Shown here: piece by piece, positions 44,758-54,314 of the stretch
Layout of the letters: every line of letters starts with the position of its first letter
Position numbering within the stretch: the stretch's first letter is position 1
Made by a program: the position numbers and the translations under genes
Assembly (NCBI RefSeq): GCF_900107765.1
Contig: NZ_FNQY01000014.1
Location: 1-64,000, forward strand
Source of the DNA: Arachidicoccus rhizosphaerae
GTDB taxonomy: Bacteria > Bacteroidota > Bacteroidia > Chitinophagales > Chitinophagaceae
DNA: 64,000 nucleotides
Reading direction: 5' to 3'
The notes under the pieces: model-generated
Seen by the model: the letters and a program-made list of their open reading frames with translations, nothing else
Database searches by the model: none
Told to the model about the DNA's origin: nothing

Positions 44758-45357
44758 CTATTCTTTTTCAGTTAATTGGTGGTTTATTGATCTATAAATT
44801 CTAATTAATTCCTCAAGGCTTGCTTGTTCTTTTTTGATGGTTTTTGGCCGGACGTAAAACCAGTTAAAGCCTATCCAAATAAAAGTAATTAAGTAAGAAA
44901 AAATAGCCCAGCCAATCGTCATTTTCAAAGAGAATTCATACATATACAAGCAAACGCCTGAAAATAGTAAGATGAAATATAATCTCGATACCTTGTTTTG
45001 TAAAATTTTTTGTTTAACCTTTATTAAGGATAAACTTTTCACATAATCAACATTGCTTTTAGTATTGTCAATGTTATTAAAAATGGGTATTAGCTTTTTG
45101 CTGGCGAGTATAAACATTACGATAGCTATAATGATCAGACAAATTCCGATTTTTGTACTGATAAACTGATACTGATATTTATGCCATATATAAACAATAA
45201 AACCCAGTGTTGCGGCGAGTAAAATATTAGTAATTATAAGTTTTCGTAAACTTGATTTTTTATATTGCTTTATTTTACTAAGCAATTCTTCAATATCAGG
45301 AGGACATCCTTTTTGTTGTTTCCAAATAGTTGACAGGTCTATATTATCGTAATTCAT
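44758..45357 (-). CDS. Four-helix membrane protein co-encoded with an ECF sigma factor
   Basis: After a soluble N-terminus (NIDLSTIWKQQKGCPPDIEE) come four membrane helices in two pairs (IITNILLAATLGFIVYIW, ISTKIGICLIIIAIVMFILA, LYFILLFSGVCLYMYEF, GWAIFSYLITFIWIGFNWFY) and a charged tail. Its start overlaps the end of the sigma gene by 14 bases, so the two are translationally coupled. By position it should be the anti-sigma factor, but it lacks an RskA or FecR domain and I do not recognise the family. Confidence 0.7.
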   Translation of the reverse strand: MNYDNIDLSTIWKQQKGCPPDIEELLSKIKQYKKSSLRKLIITNILLAATLGFIVYIWHKYQYQFISTKIGICLIIIAIVMFILASKKLIPIFNNIDNTKSNVDYVKSLSLIKVKQKILQNKVSRLYFILLFSGVCLYMYEFSLKMTIGWAIFSYLITFIWIGFNWFYVRPKTIKKEQASLEELIRIYRSINHQLTEKE

Positions 45358-45817
45358 GTTCTTTAAATTTTTTCATTAATTTTTCTTTAATCCTATGAAC
45401 CTTCACTCTGACGTTAGATTCCGAGAGACCGACGATGCTTGCAATCTCTGCTTGTTTTATATCTTCTAATTCCAGTGAAATGATGATGCGATCTGTTTGG
45501 GGCAATTCAGAAATAAATTTGTAAAGCAATTTGATTTGAGGCTCCTTAGATTCATGCTCTTCTGCTTTTAAATTTAAAGGTAACTCAACGTTTATGATGC
45601 GTTTCTCATTTTTAATTTGCCGTAAACAATTATTTGAAGCGATTCGAAAAATCCAGGTTCCAATATTAGATTCGTTTCTAAATTTAGGGAGTTGTTGCCA
45701 AATGGTTATAAATGTTTCTTGTGCTAAATCTTGGGCGACTGCATGATCGTTTACATAGCCCATGCACAAACGATATATTTTTTGCCAATAGGATTGATAA
45801 ATTTTTTCAAAATCCAT
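45344..45817 (-). CDS. ECF sigma factor (middle gene of hydrolase operon)
   Basis: Region 2 (YQSYWQKIYRLCMGYVND, AQDLAQETFITIWQQLPKF, IGTWIFRIASNNCLRQIKN) and region 4 (IISLELEDIKQAEIASIVGL, SESNVRVKVHRIKEKLMK) are complete within 157 residues. Its ATG touches the stop of the alpha/beta hydrolase gene and its end overlaps the membrane protein gene, so all three form one tightly coupled leftward operon. Confidence 0.9.
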   Translation of the reverse strand: MDFEKIYQSYWQKIYRLCMGYVNDHAVAQDLAQETFITIWQQLPKFRNESNIGTWIFRIASNNCLRQIKNEKRIINVELPLNLKAEEHESKEPQIKLLYKFISELPQTDRIIISLELEDIKQAEIASIVGLSESNVRVKVHRIKEKLMKKFKEHELR

Positions 45818-46668
45818 TATTTATTCATTAAGAAATTTGTTAATTGGTTGAAATACCATTGTTTGTCATCATACATTATAAAATGTAAGCCCCTAGTCGC
45901 ATATTGTAATTTGACGGATTTTAAATTTTTATATTGTGCTTCTATACGTGGTTTAATATTTGAAAAATAGGGCTCTAATAATACAAGAGCTGGACATGTA
46001 ATGTTTTTTATTTTGTCTCTTAAATCGGTATTGGAAAAATCGCAATACATTTTAGCAAAAGTGCTACGGTCTGATTTTAAACTCCAATTTATTACTTTTT
46101 CCTGCATTGCAGAATCTGCTAAGAGGCTTTTTACACCGGCTTTCTGCATTTGGTAGAACTGATCCTCTGTCATGGTTTTCATTTGATTTATTACTTTGGA
46201 ACAGTCATTGTCTTTTTTTGATTGGAAAGAGTCATTGGATAATGCCAGCAGGCAAGGCAAGGCATCTACAACAATTATTTTTCCGACCAGGTCCGGATAG
46301 TCTGAAGCCAGTGCTAATGCTAAGCCTCCGCCCATACTATGTCCTACCACAATCGGGTGGTCAATTTTATTGTCTTTTATAAAATCAGCAATTGACTCCT
46401 CCCAATTATTAAAACTGGGGGTCGTCTGTGGCTGAGCACCTGCGAAACCGGCCATTGTTAATGTATAACAAATATACTTATTTTTAAATGTTTTTACTGT
46501 CTCATCCCACACTTCCCCGGAACAAGCAAATCCTGGGATAAAAATTATGGTTTGATTCCCTTGTCCCGTTTTTTGAAAGTTAAAAGCATATTTTTTTGTT
46601 TGCCCATATACATTTACGCATAAAATCGTAAGTAGGAAGATAATAATCCTTATTTTGTATTTGTTCAT
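45817..46668 (-). CDS. Secreted alpha/beta hydrolase
   Basis: Signal peptide (IIIFLLTILCVNVYGQ) and an alpha/beta hydrolase fold. It shows TIIFIPGFACSGEVWDETV with the oxyanion turn, the nucleophile elbow GHSMGGGLALALA at about residues 104-109, a DLRDKIKNITCPALVLLEP strand and the catalytic His in RGLHFIMYDD. Substrate unknown; a periplasmic esterase or lactonase-like enzyme is plausible. It is the first gene of a three-gene operon with a sigma factor and membrane protein, which is unusual for such an enzyme. Confidence 0.85.
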   Translation of the reverse strand: MNKYKIRIIIFLLTILCVNVYGQTKKYAFNFQKTGQGNQTIIFIPGFACSGEVWDETVKTFKNKYICYTLTMAGFAGAQPQTTPSFNNWEESIADFIKDNKIDHPIVVGHSMGGGLALALASDYPDLVGKIIVVDALPCLLALSNDSFQSKKDNDCSKVINQMKTMTEDQFYQMQKAGVKSLLADSAMQEKVINWSLKSDRSTFAKMYCDFSNTDLRDKIKNITCPALVLLEPYFSNIKPRIEAQYKNLKSVKLQYATRGLHFIMYDDKQWYFNQLTNFLMNK

Positions 46669-46833
46669 TTTTTGAAAGGTTAAATGGTTATTTTTCCTTT
46701 AGAGACAAATATTGCTGAAATGTTACAGGAGGTACAAGAAATTTTTTTGAGGCATGACATCGATTTTTGCCAAATGCCTAAAAACAAGAATGGACAAGCT
46801 GGATTTTATCATCACAATATTAATAACTAAAGC

Positions 46834-46860
46834 AAAAAAAGGTCGTCCGACTGGATGACC
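46834..46860 (-). terminator. Leftward intrinsic terminator after the decayed surface gene
   Basis: Read leftward, GGTCATCC (46860-46853), a 4-base loop and GGACGACC (46848-46841, one wobble pair) are followed by TTTTTTT. It lies 80 bases beyond the original stop of the pseudogene. Confidence 0.65.
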
Positions 46861-46940
46861 CTTCTAGATATAACGTTGTGGATGATTACAGAACCGAACC
46901 AACGAATCCTGTAATCATATCAAACAGATCTCAACAACAA

Positions 46941-47509
46941 CTATTGTTTAATGAATTTACCGGTTTAAAGGCGCTTGCCGTCTTTGGTAATAATGACCAG
47001 ATATAAACCTTTACTCAGGCCTTTGATGCTGAATTTACTTCCATGGCCTTCTAGCACCTGCCTGCCGGATGCGTCATAGATGGTGACAGTTGCTTCTTGT
47101 CCCAGCCCTGGAATATTAATGTAATTCGTGGCAGGATTGGGGTAAATCGTCAGGGAGTTTTCGCCGCCAATGTTGACCGATATTACTCTATTCAAAGGAT
47201 TTTTACACTATTTTTAGTCATCTCAAAGAGACGATAGTAATGAATCCCTGCAGGTACATTTTGTGCTATATAGGAATACTTAAGGTCAGATGAACTATTG
47301 CCGCTGGCTGATTGTGAAGGTGCGGTATACAAGCTGCCCCAATGAATAGCATCTGTGCTTGTTTCCGGTAAATAACCCTGTACGTTCTGTTCGGAGGCTG
47401 ATCCCCATTGAATGAGTACACTTTGATCCTTTTGGGCAGCGGCTGTAAAATAAGTAAGATTCACAGGCAGGGGAACGTTTACTTCGCAGATCGTAGTTGG
47501 GCCCGTCAA
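46941..47509 (-). pseudogene. Remnant of a T9SS-sorted surface protein
   Basis: The first frame (47509-47192) encodes PLPVNLTYFTAAAQKDQSVL and HYYRLFEMTKN, the last beta-sandwich before a sorting tail. The next frame (from about 47195) continues NRVISVNIGGENSLTIYPNP and FSIKGLSKGLYLVIITKDGK, a type A sorting domain. That frame is cut by TAA at 46965-46967, after which TGKFIKQ and the true stop (46941-46943) are still readable. So there is a frameshift, a nonsense codon and no N-terminal part. The original was probably a large secreted protein. Confidence 0.75.
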
Positions 47510-47560
47510 AAATTACTATCTGATATATTTCGTTATAAACAAATTTTGAATTGACTTTTC

Positions 47561-48478
47561 CTATTTTTTATTTTTGGAATTCAATGGGATTAAATCAAAG
47601 ACAAATTTGATCAACTCATTTAAAGGTGTTGTATCACTGAATTCTTTTTCAAAAAAATCAGGTCTTTGGCCCAGAAACGATCTGACCCCTTGATCAAAAG
47701 GAACAAAATGGCCATCTTTATTCTTGTATGATTCAGGATCTTTCTGCCGGTTTTCATAATATTTCATTTTTAGCTGTTGAAATTGCGTTAGGGGAATTAA
47801 GTAAGAAAAACTACCATGGTCTATTTTTCCAATTATCCAAAGTAGGTTGTCAAGCTTATTAAAATCATGTATTCCGGATTCGTGATTGAGTTTGTTTAAA
47901 GCATCAAAATAACCAGTGAAGTTACAATAATCAAGATTGGCAATCAATGCTTGGGTATTAGAGAAATATTTTTTTTTGAGGCTTTTATAGGCCTTCTTGG
48001 CCAGACTGTCATAAATAGGGAATCTATAGTTCGTTGCAAAATAAAGATATTTTGAAATCAGAGAGACTGCATGACGTCCATCAATTGGACTGCCTTGAGC
48101 ATCTAATTTTGGTTCCTCTTTATTGATTCCATAATGTCCGCTGAATATATTGTGAATGATATCTTCTGGATCAGCATTGACACTGTTTAAACGGTTTAAA
48201 TATAAATTACAGCATTCAATGAGTCCTTCCTTTGACTCGTGTAATTTAAATAAGGCCTCACTAAGTTCATGAAAACCAAATATGGGTTTCATCTGGGTGG
48301 AATATAAACTATCCAGTACATATAGTCTCAAACGGATATTTTCTACTGATGGAGCTTTCTCTTTAAATAATGCTGCAAGTGCATCCTTATTGGCTTTAAA
48401 TTCAATTCCTTTATTGGCCGATTCCAATATTATATTAGCTTTATCCGCCCATTCTTTTACGGGAATATCTGTAGTCAT
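47561..48478 (-). CDS. Unknown 305-residue cytoplasmic protein
   Basis: From the second Met (MTTDIPVKEWADK, 48478) the protein is helical and charged, without signal or membrane helix. A segment ALISK/SLISKYLYFATNYRFPIYDSLAKKAY stands out; the FPIYDS motif after an SKYL helix occurs in some uncharacterised proteins of accessory regions. No enzyme motif was recognised. Its base composition is AT-rich like the neighbouring pseudogene region. I cannot assign a function. Confidence 0.6.
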   Translation of the reverse strand: MTTDIPVKEWADKANIILESANKGIEFKANKDALAALFKEKAPSVENIRLRLYVLDSLYSTQMKPIFGFHELSEALFKLHESKEGLIECCNLYLNRLNSVNADPEDIIHNIFSGHYGINKEEPKLDAQGSPIDGRHAVSLISKYLYFATNYRFPIYDSLAKKAYKSLKKKYFSNTQALIANLDYCNFTGYFDALNKLNHESGIHDFNKLDNLLWIIGKIDHGSFSYLIPLTQFQQLKMKYYENRQKDPESYKNKDGHFVPFDQGVRSFLGQRPDFFEKEFSDTTPLNELIKFVFDLIPLNSKNKK

Positions 48479-48526
48479 AAATGTTATTTTGGCTTTGTAC
48501 GAATGAAGGTAAGTTGTTCTGGACAA

Positions 48527-49301
48527 ATGGAATCAATTTGTGCTGGATATACTATATTTTCCAACTTTTCCTGATAGCCGAGTAGGTACATTTATATAAG
48601 GTGGCAATTTGTAATAAAGACTTCAGAATAACCGCAAGAAATACAGTTATTAGATTAATTATTCGCCACAAAGCTAAAAAGAGTATAAAACTGGCAGACT
48701 AGTGGAATGCAGGGCGGCCTATGGAGCTAAATTCAAATAAATTAAGGAGACAGCCCTAAATCGGCTGTTTTAATTGTTTAGTTTAGTAGTTGTATGTAAG
48801 AAAGTTTTCTTTTTATAATAGTTGTGAATATCAATAGTTTAAGTATATTTTGATTTCTAAGAAGGAAAATAAATCTTGCTTAATGAAAGAAAAATTGAAT
48901 AATAATACAAGAAAAGTTGTTTTTCTGAAAATCTTATCTATATTTGCAGTGAGATATATCGTTAGTGTTTCCAAATTGTAAACAGGGTAAGACATATAAA
49001 GCCTGTTTAAAACCAAAATTAATGAGTGCCTTTATCGCCACACTTTTAGAGAAAAGGCAAGAGAGAATATAGAAAAACGATATAGATGTTATGTGAATAG
49101 GAAAAGACTATTTAACTTCTACCTCCGGAATTAATATATCAACGATTAGGAAGGTGGTTAGAAAATTGGAAATCTTTTTCCGCCAATGGCTGTCTCTGCA
49201 GCCATTTTATAACTGTTATGAGGATTCAGCAAAGTGTTTCAAAAGATTTGTGTTTGTAAGGTCGTGGTTATGGCTGTTTTTTAAGCTAAGCGCATCTGAA
49301 G
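48527..49301. other. Non-coding gap before the beta-barrel gene
   Basis: About 770 AT-rich bases between divergent genes. A hairpin ATGGCTG/CAGCCAT (49186-49205) followed by TTTTAT lies about 100 bases before the beta-barrel gene and could act as a leader terminator. Otherwise nothing recognisable. Confidence 0.4.
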
Positions 49302-50045
49302 ATGAAATGTAAATTATTACTAATGATGGTGGTTTTGTGGATGGAAACGCTAGCGTTTGTAACAGTCAATGCGCAGCGAAGTAATAGTTATAAAAATGTG
49401 GAAGATGTTATGGTGGGCTACTCAATGGGGGCGCATGTAGGTACCCAGGGTTTTGGACTAAACGCGGCATATGCAAGCAGTGAGGTTTTTGCCTTGCGAC
49501 TAGCAGGATCAATAGCACCATTAGGTATAAGTAAAATGAGAAGCTGGGGCAAGCATGATTATGATATGGATTTGAAGGGCCGCTTTTATAACGCATCGCT
49601 GATGGCAGAAGTAAAACCTTTTAGACGCTCCAGTAATTCAATGTTTATACGCAGACTAGCGGTAGTGGGCGGCGCAGCCTATTTTTTCAGGGCCGAGGCC
49701 GACGCGCTAGCTGTTCCAAGCGAGGATTATTACTACGGAGAAATAGTGATTCCTAAGGAGGAGCTGGGCTCCGTTAAGACAAATGTCGACTGGAAAGGCT
49801 GGGCACCTTACCTGGGATTGGGCGCAAGAAATATTTATTTGAAAAGCGGGATTAAAGGCGGCTACCTGGGGCTTAATATTGATATCGGATCTTATTATCT
49901 GAGATCACCTAGCGTGAATGTAACAGCAGACAAAATGTTGTCGGGCAATACAGCTAATGAGTGGATAATTGAACGCAATTTGAAGAATTACAGGTGGCTC
50001 CCTGTTATTCAAGTGGGGGTTTCCTATGGTTTTTTTAATTATTAA
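49302..50045 (+). CDS. Outer-membrane beta-barrel protein
   Basis: Signal peptide (LLLMMVVLWMETLAFVTVNAQ) and a sequence of alternating short beta strands rich in Gly and aromatics, ending in VIQVGVSYGFFNY with a terminal aromatic, typical of small porin-like or OprF-like barrels. Examples of strands are GFGLNAAYASSEVFALRLAG and GGYLGLNIDIGSYYLRS. No named family was recognised. It is 11 bases upstream of the next secreted protein gene, so the two work together. Confidence 0.75.
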   Translation: MKCKLLLMMVVLWMETLAFVTVNAQRSNSYKNVEDVMVGYSMGAHVGTQGFGLNAAYASSEVFALRLAGSIAPLGISKMRSWGKHDYDMDLKGRFYNASLMAEVKPFRRSSNSMFIRRLAVVGGAAYFFRAEADALAVPSEDYYYGEIVIPKEELGSVKTNVDWKGWAPYLGLGARNIYLKSGIKGGYLGLNIDIGSYYLRSPSVNVTADKMLSGNTANEWIIERNLKNYRWLPVIQVGVSYGFFNY

Positions 50046-50056
50046 AACTGGATACA

Positions 50057-51799
50057 ATGAAAAGAAATAAAGTAATAGTAGCCTTAGTGGCGGCACTCAT
50101 GGTAGTTATGAGTCTGGTAATGACCCGTTGCACAGATGCTTTAAAGGACGTCCAGATTACAGTAAATTCTAAAGTATTCAAATACACCACTTTATTTGAG
50201 GTGTCGGGCAGTTCGGGTGCAGATATGCAGGATGCTACTGTTACTTTAAGCGGAGAGGACGCCTCAAGGATCTTTAATATGAATGGTTATCAGGATTTTA
50301 AGATTAGCGGGGGTGTTTTGGCATTTGCTGTGGATCCCAATAATTTACCGACTGAAGATCATCCTGTTGCTTTTAATGTGATTATTAAAAAGTCAGGCTA
50401 TTCTACTGTAAATATACCCGTAGAAATTACGGTTGCAGATAGTAGTTCCATGCATTATGTTGTAATGATCGACAGAGCCAACCCACCTGCAGGAGTGGAA
50501 TCGAAATCCAATACGCTGAAATTAGAGAACGGTAAGGTCATTAAAGACACGGTCATATATGTCGGCCCCGGAACCTGTACCTGCACTACTGGTAAAACAA
50601 CTGTAGGGCTTAAAGCCGGAACAGGATTTAAAACGGGGGATGGGACAATCCTTGGCAATGAACTTTCCAGTATTCAGATTACGTCGCTTTATGTTGAAAC
50701 GTCAAGCAATGATGCACTGCAGGTATTTCCCGGCGGTGACCTGACCCAAAAGAAAGTACTGGTTCAGAGCGGCGAGTTCCAGGCGGGGACATTAATGCCG
50801 GCAGGCCTAATTGAGCTTTCTATGACAGGAGCAGGCAAGGACATAAAGGGCTTTACCACACCTATTGATATTACCATCCGACTAAACCCTGATTATATAA
50901 ATCCTGAGACGAAAGCGCCGGTGAAAGCAGGTGATCAGTTAAAAGTATTCAGTTATAGTACGGATAAAGGATATTTTCAGTTTGAGACTATGGCTACGGT
51001 AGAAGACCTGGCAGGAAATTTATCTGTTCATTTTCCAGTGGACCACCTGAGCTGGTTTATGGTGGGTGATTTCATTAAAGCCTGCAATAGTAGTATTGCA
51101 ACAGTTTTATCCAATAACACAGCCATGGTTAGTCTGGCCTTTAAAATTAAGGCTGCCTGGCTGGCCGCAGGCGTGACCACCCCGGTTACCATAAAAGTGT
51201 ATTCCACAAAGGATGGCGGGACTAATCCGGATTTATTAATCTACACCCTGAGTGGAACCATAATGGACGGTCAGCAATTGGCCGCAAGTATCATCCCCGG
51301 AATGCCGATTATTATAAAAGTATTTGATGCCTTTGGTAATCAAATGTTTTCCGGAAATGTCAGTGATCCTTGTAGCGTCGCAACCACACTTGGAAGTGAG
51401 GGTGGTGGTGTAGATCTGCCACTTAATCAGACTGCTGCGACCAGCAATGCCAAGACGACCATGCAACTATATGTCAGATGTCCCAATAATAAAAACCCAA
51501 TCACTGTGCTGCCGACCTTCTATCTTTATTTTAAGGATGCCGGAGCCGCTGACAATACTTATAAATTGGTGGGTATGGTGACCAATGGCTATATAACTAC
51601 CAATTTACTGAGTGTAAACAAAAGATATGATTTTAAAGCAATCTGGGGTAATACGGTAAAAGTAGTACATGATAAAACTGTCCTGGTTGATAATACGGCC
51701 ACTGTAGGAGATAATCAGGGTGCAGGAGAGTTAATAGGAACTAAGGCGGGGGCAACCAATCTGGAGATGCTGAAAGAGAATTGCGACGGGCTGTTATGA
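50057..51799 (+). CDS. Large exported beta-rich protein partnered with the barrel
   Basis: A hydrophobic N-terminus (VALVAALMVVMSLVMTRC) resembles a lipoprotein signal, though Arg before the Cys is atypical. The 580-residue body is beta-rich with two parts: Ig-like strands (ITVNSKVFKYTTLFEVSGSS, AFNVIIKKSGYSTVNIPVEI) and a later region with TPVTIKVYSTKDGGTNPDLL and several Cys. It has CTCTTGKT near residue 175. It is probably surface or periplasmic and tied to the barrel encoded just upstream. Family not recognised. Confidence 0.65.
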   Translation: MKRNKVIVALVAALMVVMSLVMTRCTDALKDVQITVNSKVFKYTTLFEVSGSSGADMQDATVTLSGEDASRIFNMNGYQDFKISGGVLAFAVDPNNLPTEDHPVAFNVIIKKSGYSTVNIPVEITVADSSSMHYVVMIDRANPPAGVESKSNTLKLENGKVIKDTVIYVGPGTCTCTTGKTTVGLKAGTGFKTGDGTILGNELSSIQITSLYVETSSNDALQVFPGGDLTQKKVLVQSGEFQAGTLMPAGLIELSMTGAGKDIKGFTTPIDITIRLNPDYINPETKAPVKAGDQLKVFSYSTDKGYFQFETMATVEDLAGNLSVHFPVDHLSWFMVGDFIKACNSSIATVLSNNTAMVSLAFKIKAAWLAAGVTTPVTIKVYSTKDGGTNPDLLIYTLSGTIMDGQQLAASIIPGMPIIIKVFDAFGNQMFSGNVSDPCSVATTLGSEGGGVDLPLNQTAATSNAKTTMQLYVRCPNNKNPITVLPTFYLYFKDAGAADNTYKLVGMVTNGYITTNLLSVNKRYDFKAIWGNTVKVVHDKTVLVDNTATVGDNQGAGELIGTKAGATNLEMLKENCDGLL

Positions 51800-51814
51800 T
51801 TGAGTATATAGCAA

Positions 51815-51862
51815 CCAGGGAGGTACCATGAATTCCGTCTCAATTTATTGGAGCCTCTCTGG
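51815..51862. terminator. Possible hairpin between convergent genes
   Basis: CCAGGGAGG (51815-51823) pairs with CCTCTCTGG (51854-51862) with one wobble. No T-run follows, so terminator function is uncertain. Confidence 0.3.
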
Positions 51863-51974
51863 ATTGCTGCTCAAATGGTTTAATAGGTTTTACAGGGCTG
51901 ATATTTATAAGAATTAAAAGGGTTCGCGTTAATGCTGCGGTTTACAAAAAGAGAATAATTTAAGGTTCAGGCAG

Positions 51975-52646
51975 TTATTCAAGATGGATTCCGCCTCGGA
52001 CAAGAGCCATGCCTTTGATTTCAGAACGAGCGATTTCAAATGTATGGAAGGAAGGATTGTCGCTGCTCATTTTAAAATGGAGCTCATCTTTGCCTTCTAG
52101 TATTCTTTTGACAATTACACCCTGGCTGGTAGAGAGAACGTAAATTTTATTCCATTGAATGAAATCTGTTGACTGGATGAGTTTACAGGCGATGAAGTCT
52201 CCACTGTTGTATAAAGGAAAGAGTGATAAATCGCGCACTCTAGTGAAGAAGTCGGCATCGCTGAATTGGGTTTGAACATAGTTAGTAGGGAAATCTGGAT
52301 TGGGTTCAGTTTGGTCTCCTGCTAAAAATGGCGCAAGGTATTCAGAAGGGATTAAAGGCAGCCCAATCGGAGTGTCAGTAAGTTCGTGACCGGTGCCTGG
52401 CTTTGTGGATGCGCCTAATAAAGACGCTTCCTGACCTAGCATATCTCCGATCCCTACTATTAACCAAACAATGTTTACTTCTGGAAAGGACTGGATGAAT
52501 TTTAGAATGTTGCTTTCGGTAATTCCATTGTCCTGATCCAGTATGCCGCGAGTGATACCGGTGGTTTTATAGAACTCATATTTGGTAATACCTTTAAAGG
52601 TAACGTATTGTATGATACGTTTTTTAATGGATGATTTTTGTTTCAT
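51975..52646 (-). CDS. S24/LexA-like phage-type repressor
   Basis: The N-terminal ~65 residues form a helix-turn-helix (GITKYEFYKTTGITRGILDQ, ILKFIQSFPEVNIVWLIVG). The C-terminal half is S24-like: VRDLSLFPLYNSGDFIACKL, where the Ser near residue 135 would be the nucleophile, and GVIVKRILEGKDELHF with the candidate Lys near 180. The usual G-D-S-M of LexA is changed to D-L-S-L, so self-cleavage is uncertain. A palindrome lies 30-52 bases upstream of the start, and a near-identical one heads the later exopolysaccharide genes. This points to a regulator of both, by inference. Confidence 0.78.
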   Translation of the reverse strand: MKQKSSIKKRIIQYVTFKGITKYEFYKTTGITRGILDQDNGITESNILKFIQSFPEVNIVWLIVGIGDMLGQEASLLGASTKPGTGHELTDTPIGLPLIPSEYLAPFLAGDQTEPNPDFPTNYVQTQFSDADFFTRVRDLSLFPLYNSGDFIACKLIQSTDFIQWNKIYVLSTSQGVIVKRILEGKDELHFKMSSDNPSFHTFEIARSEIKGMALVRGGIHLE

Positions 52647-52675
52647 ATTTAGAATTGACCTATTTCTGTTTATTT

Positions 52676-52698
52676 TTTGTTTCTAAATCAGAAACAAA
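52676..52698. promoter_or_regulatory. Palindromic operator 1, repressor / exopolysaccharide intergenic region
   Basis: Perfect arms TTTGTTTCT (52676-52684) and AGAAACAAA (52690-52698) around AAATC. It lies between the S24-type repressor and the first glycosyltransferase and is repeated at 60224-60246 with one changed base. Confidence 0.75.
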
Positions 52699-53107
52699 GC
52701 ATTATGCAAGGTCAAGCAGTTATGCAATTATACACAAATTTACGTATGAATTTCAATCTAAATATTAAAAAGTATTAAAGTATTGTGGACAACAAATCGG
52801 CTTATAATCATAATATCTTTCTATCATTTAGTTATATATTATTTCAAATTAAAATTTTAAATATACTGAATTGTCAATGCTCCAAAACCGTTATGCATGT
52901 TTTTTGATAGGCTAAATTATTGATTATCTTCAAAATCAAAACTAGTGCCAATTTGGAAATTCTTTGCAGGTATTGCAAGAGGCTGCATTCAAAACTAACA
53001 TTTAGATCTGTTATGATACTTTGCGCAATACTTGCATTTTTATGACTTGAATTAAGGCTGGGTAATAATGAGCTGATTAAGAGCATGTTTTAGCAAAAGA
53101 TAAGAAT
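52699..53107 (+). promoter_or_regulatory. Long leader of the first exopolysaccharide unit
   Basis: About 400 AT-rich bases run from the palindrome to the glycosyltransferase start. A 20-base motif GGCTGCATTCAAAACTAACA (52981-53000) recurs in the second leader (60564-60583) at 18 of 20 positions. A shorter match, TTGAATTAAGG (53048-53058), also recurs. It could be an RNA leader, an antitermination site or a promoter element. Confidence 0.5.
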
Positions 53108-54166
53108 ATGAGAATTTTACACTTAATTTTTTCATTTAATGTGGGTGGTGCCGAAGCCATGTTGGCTGATATTATTAATAGCCAATGTAAGCAAGCGGTC
53201 ATGAAACTGATTATAGTCAATTCCGGCATTAATGAGACGTTGAAAAACTCGATTTCTCAAGATGTGGAAATTGTTTGTTTAAACAGGAAACCTGGCTCTG
53301 TTAATCCGCTTCCGATGATTCAGCTCAATAGGGAGATCCTTAAATTTAAACCAGATGTTATTCATTGCCACAATCATAATATGGTCAATACCATTTGGGC
53401 TTTGTCTTATAGACAAAAGACAATTCTGACCATTCATGATACGGGAGGGGATATTAGGAACCTGGAAAAATTCAGAAAATGCTTTGCTATTTCAGAAGCT
53501 GTCAAAAACGATGTCTATGACAGAAGTAAGTTGGATATTGATATTGTATATAATGGAATCAGATGTAACGACATAAAAATCAAAGGTGAAGGATTTGACT
53601 CTGCATTACAAGTCAGCAATATAAAAATCGTTCAGGTTAGCCGTCTGCATCATGAAAAAAAAGGGCAGCATCTGGTATTATTTGCTTTAAAAAGGATAAT
53701 CCAAAAAGGATATCCACCTTTTCAACTGGACTTCATTGGTGCAGGGAAGTCCAATGAATACCTTCAAGGGCTGGCAAGTGAATTGGGCATTTCTGATTAT
53801 GTACATTTTTTAGGAATAAGAAGCAGGGAATATATTTATGAACATTTAAGAGAGTATGACTTGCTGATCCAACCCTCACTGAATGAAGGCTTTGGGCTTA
53901 CTATTGCTGAAGCAATGGCAGCCAAGGTGCCTGTCCTGGTTTCCAATATAGAGGGGCCGATGGAATTAATTAAGGATGGTAAGTACGGATCTTATTTTGA
54001 AAGCGGAAATGTGGAAGATCTGACTTTTAAACTTATTGAATTTTCTCGAATGAGGACATCTGCCGTTTTGGAAAAAAGAGTAGAAAGTGCATATGACTAT
54101 TGCAATGGTAATTTCAATATTGCTGTTACTGCAACCAAGTATTTAAATAGCTATAAAACATTATAG
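53108..54166 (+). CDS. Glycosyltransferase family 4
   Basis: A GT-B enzyme: N-terminal LIFSFNVGGAEAMLADII, HCHNHNMVNTIWAL, then the C-terminal nucleotide-binding lobe with IVQVSRLHHEKKGQHLVL, FIGAGKSNEYL and the EX7E-type motif in SLNEGFGLTIAEAMA. It probably adds a sugar to the lipid-linked exopolysaccharide repeat on the cytoplasmic side. It is the first gene after the shared leader. Confidence 0.88.
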   Translation: MRILHLIFSFNVGGAEAMLADIINSQCKQAVMKLIIVNSGINETLKNSISQDVEIVCLNRKPGSVNPLPMIQLNREILKFKPDVIHCHNHNMVNTIWALSYRQKTILTIHDTGGDIRNLEKFRKCFAISEAVKNDVYDRSKLDIDIVYNGIRCNDIKIKGEGFDSALQVSNIKIVQVSRLHHEKKGQHLVLFALKRIIQKGYPPFQLDFIGAGKSNEYLQGLASELGISDYVHFLGIRSREYIYEHLREYDLLIQPSLNEGFGLTIAEAMAAKVPVLVSNIEGPMELIKDGKYGSYFESGNVEDLTFKLIEFSRMRTSAVLEKRVESAYDYCNGNFNIAVTATKYLNSYKTL

Positions 54167-54314
54167 ATATGGACTATTATGACTTAAATGAATATAATTA
54201 ATATGGGATGAGTTAAATGGTACGTTATTAAGCTAGACAAAACCTGAATAAAATTACAGGAGTATTTTTTTATTTGAAACATAGGTGTCATTCGTCCGAA
54301 CGTATTTAAAGTAT

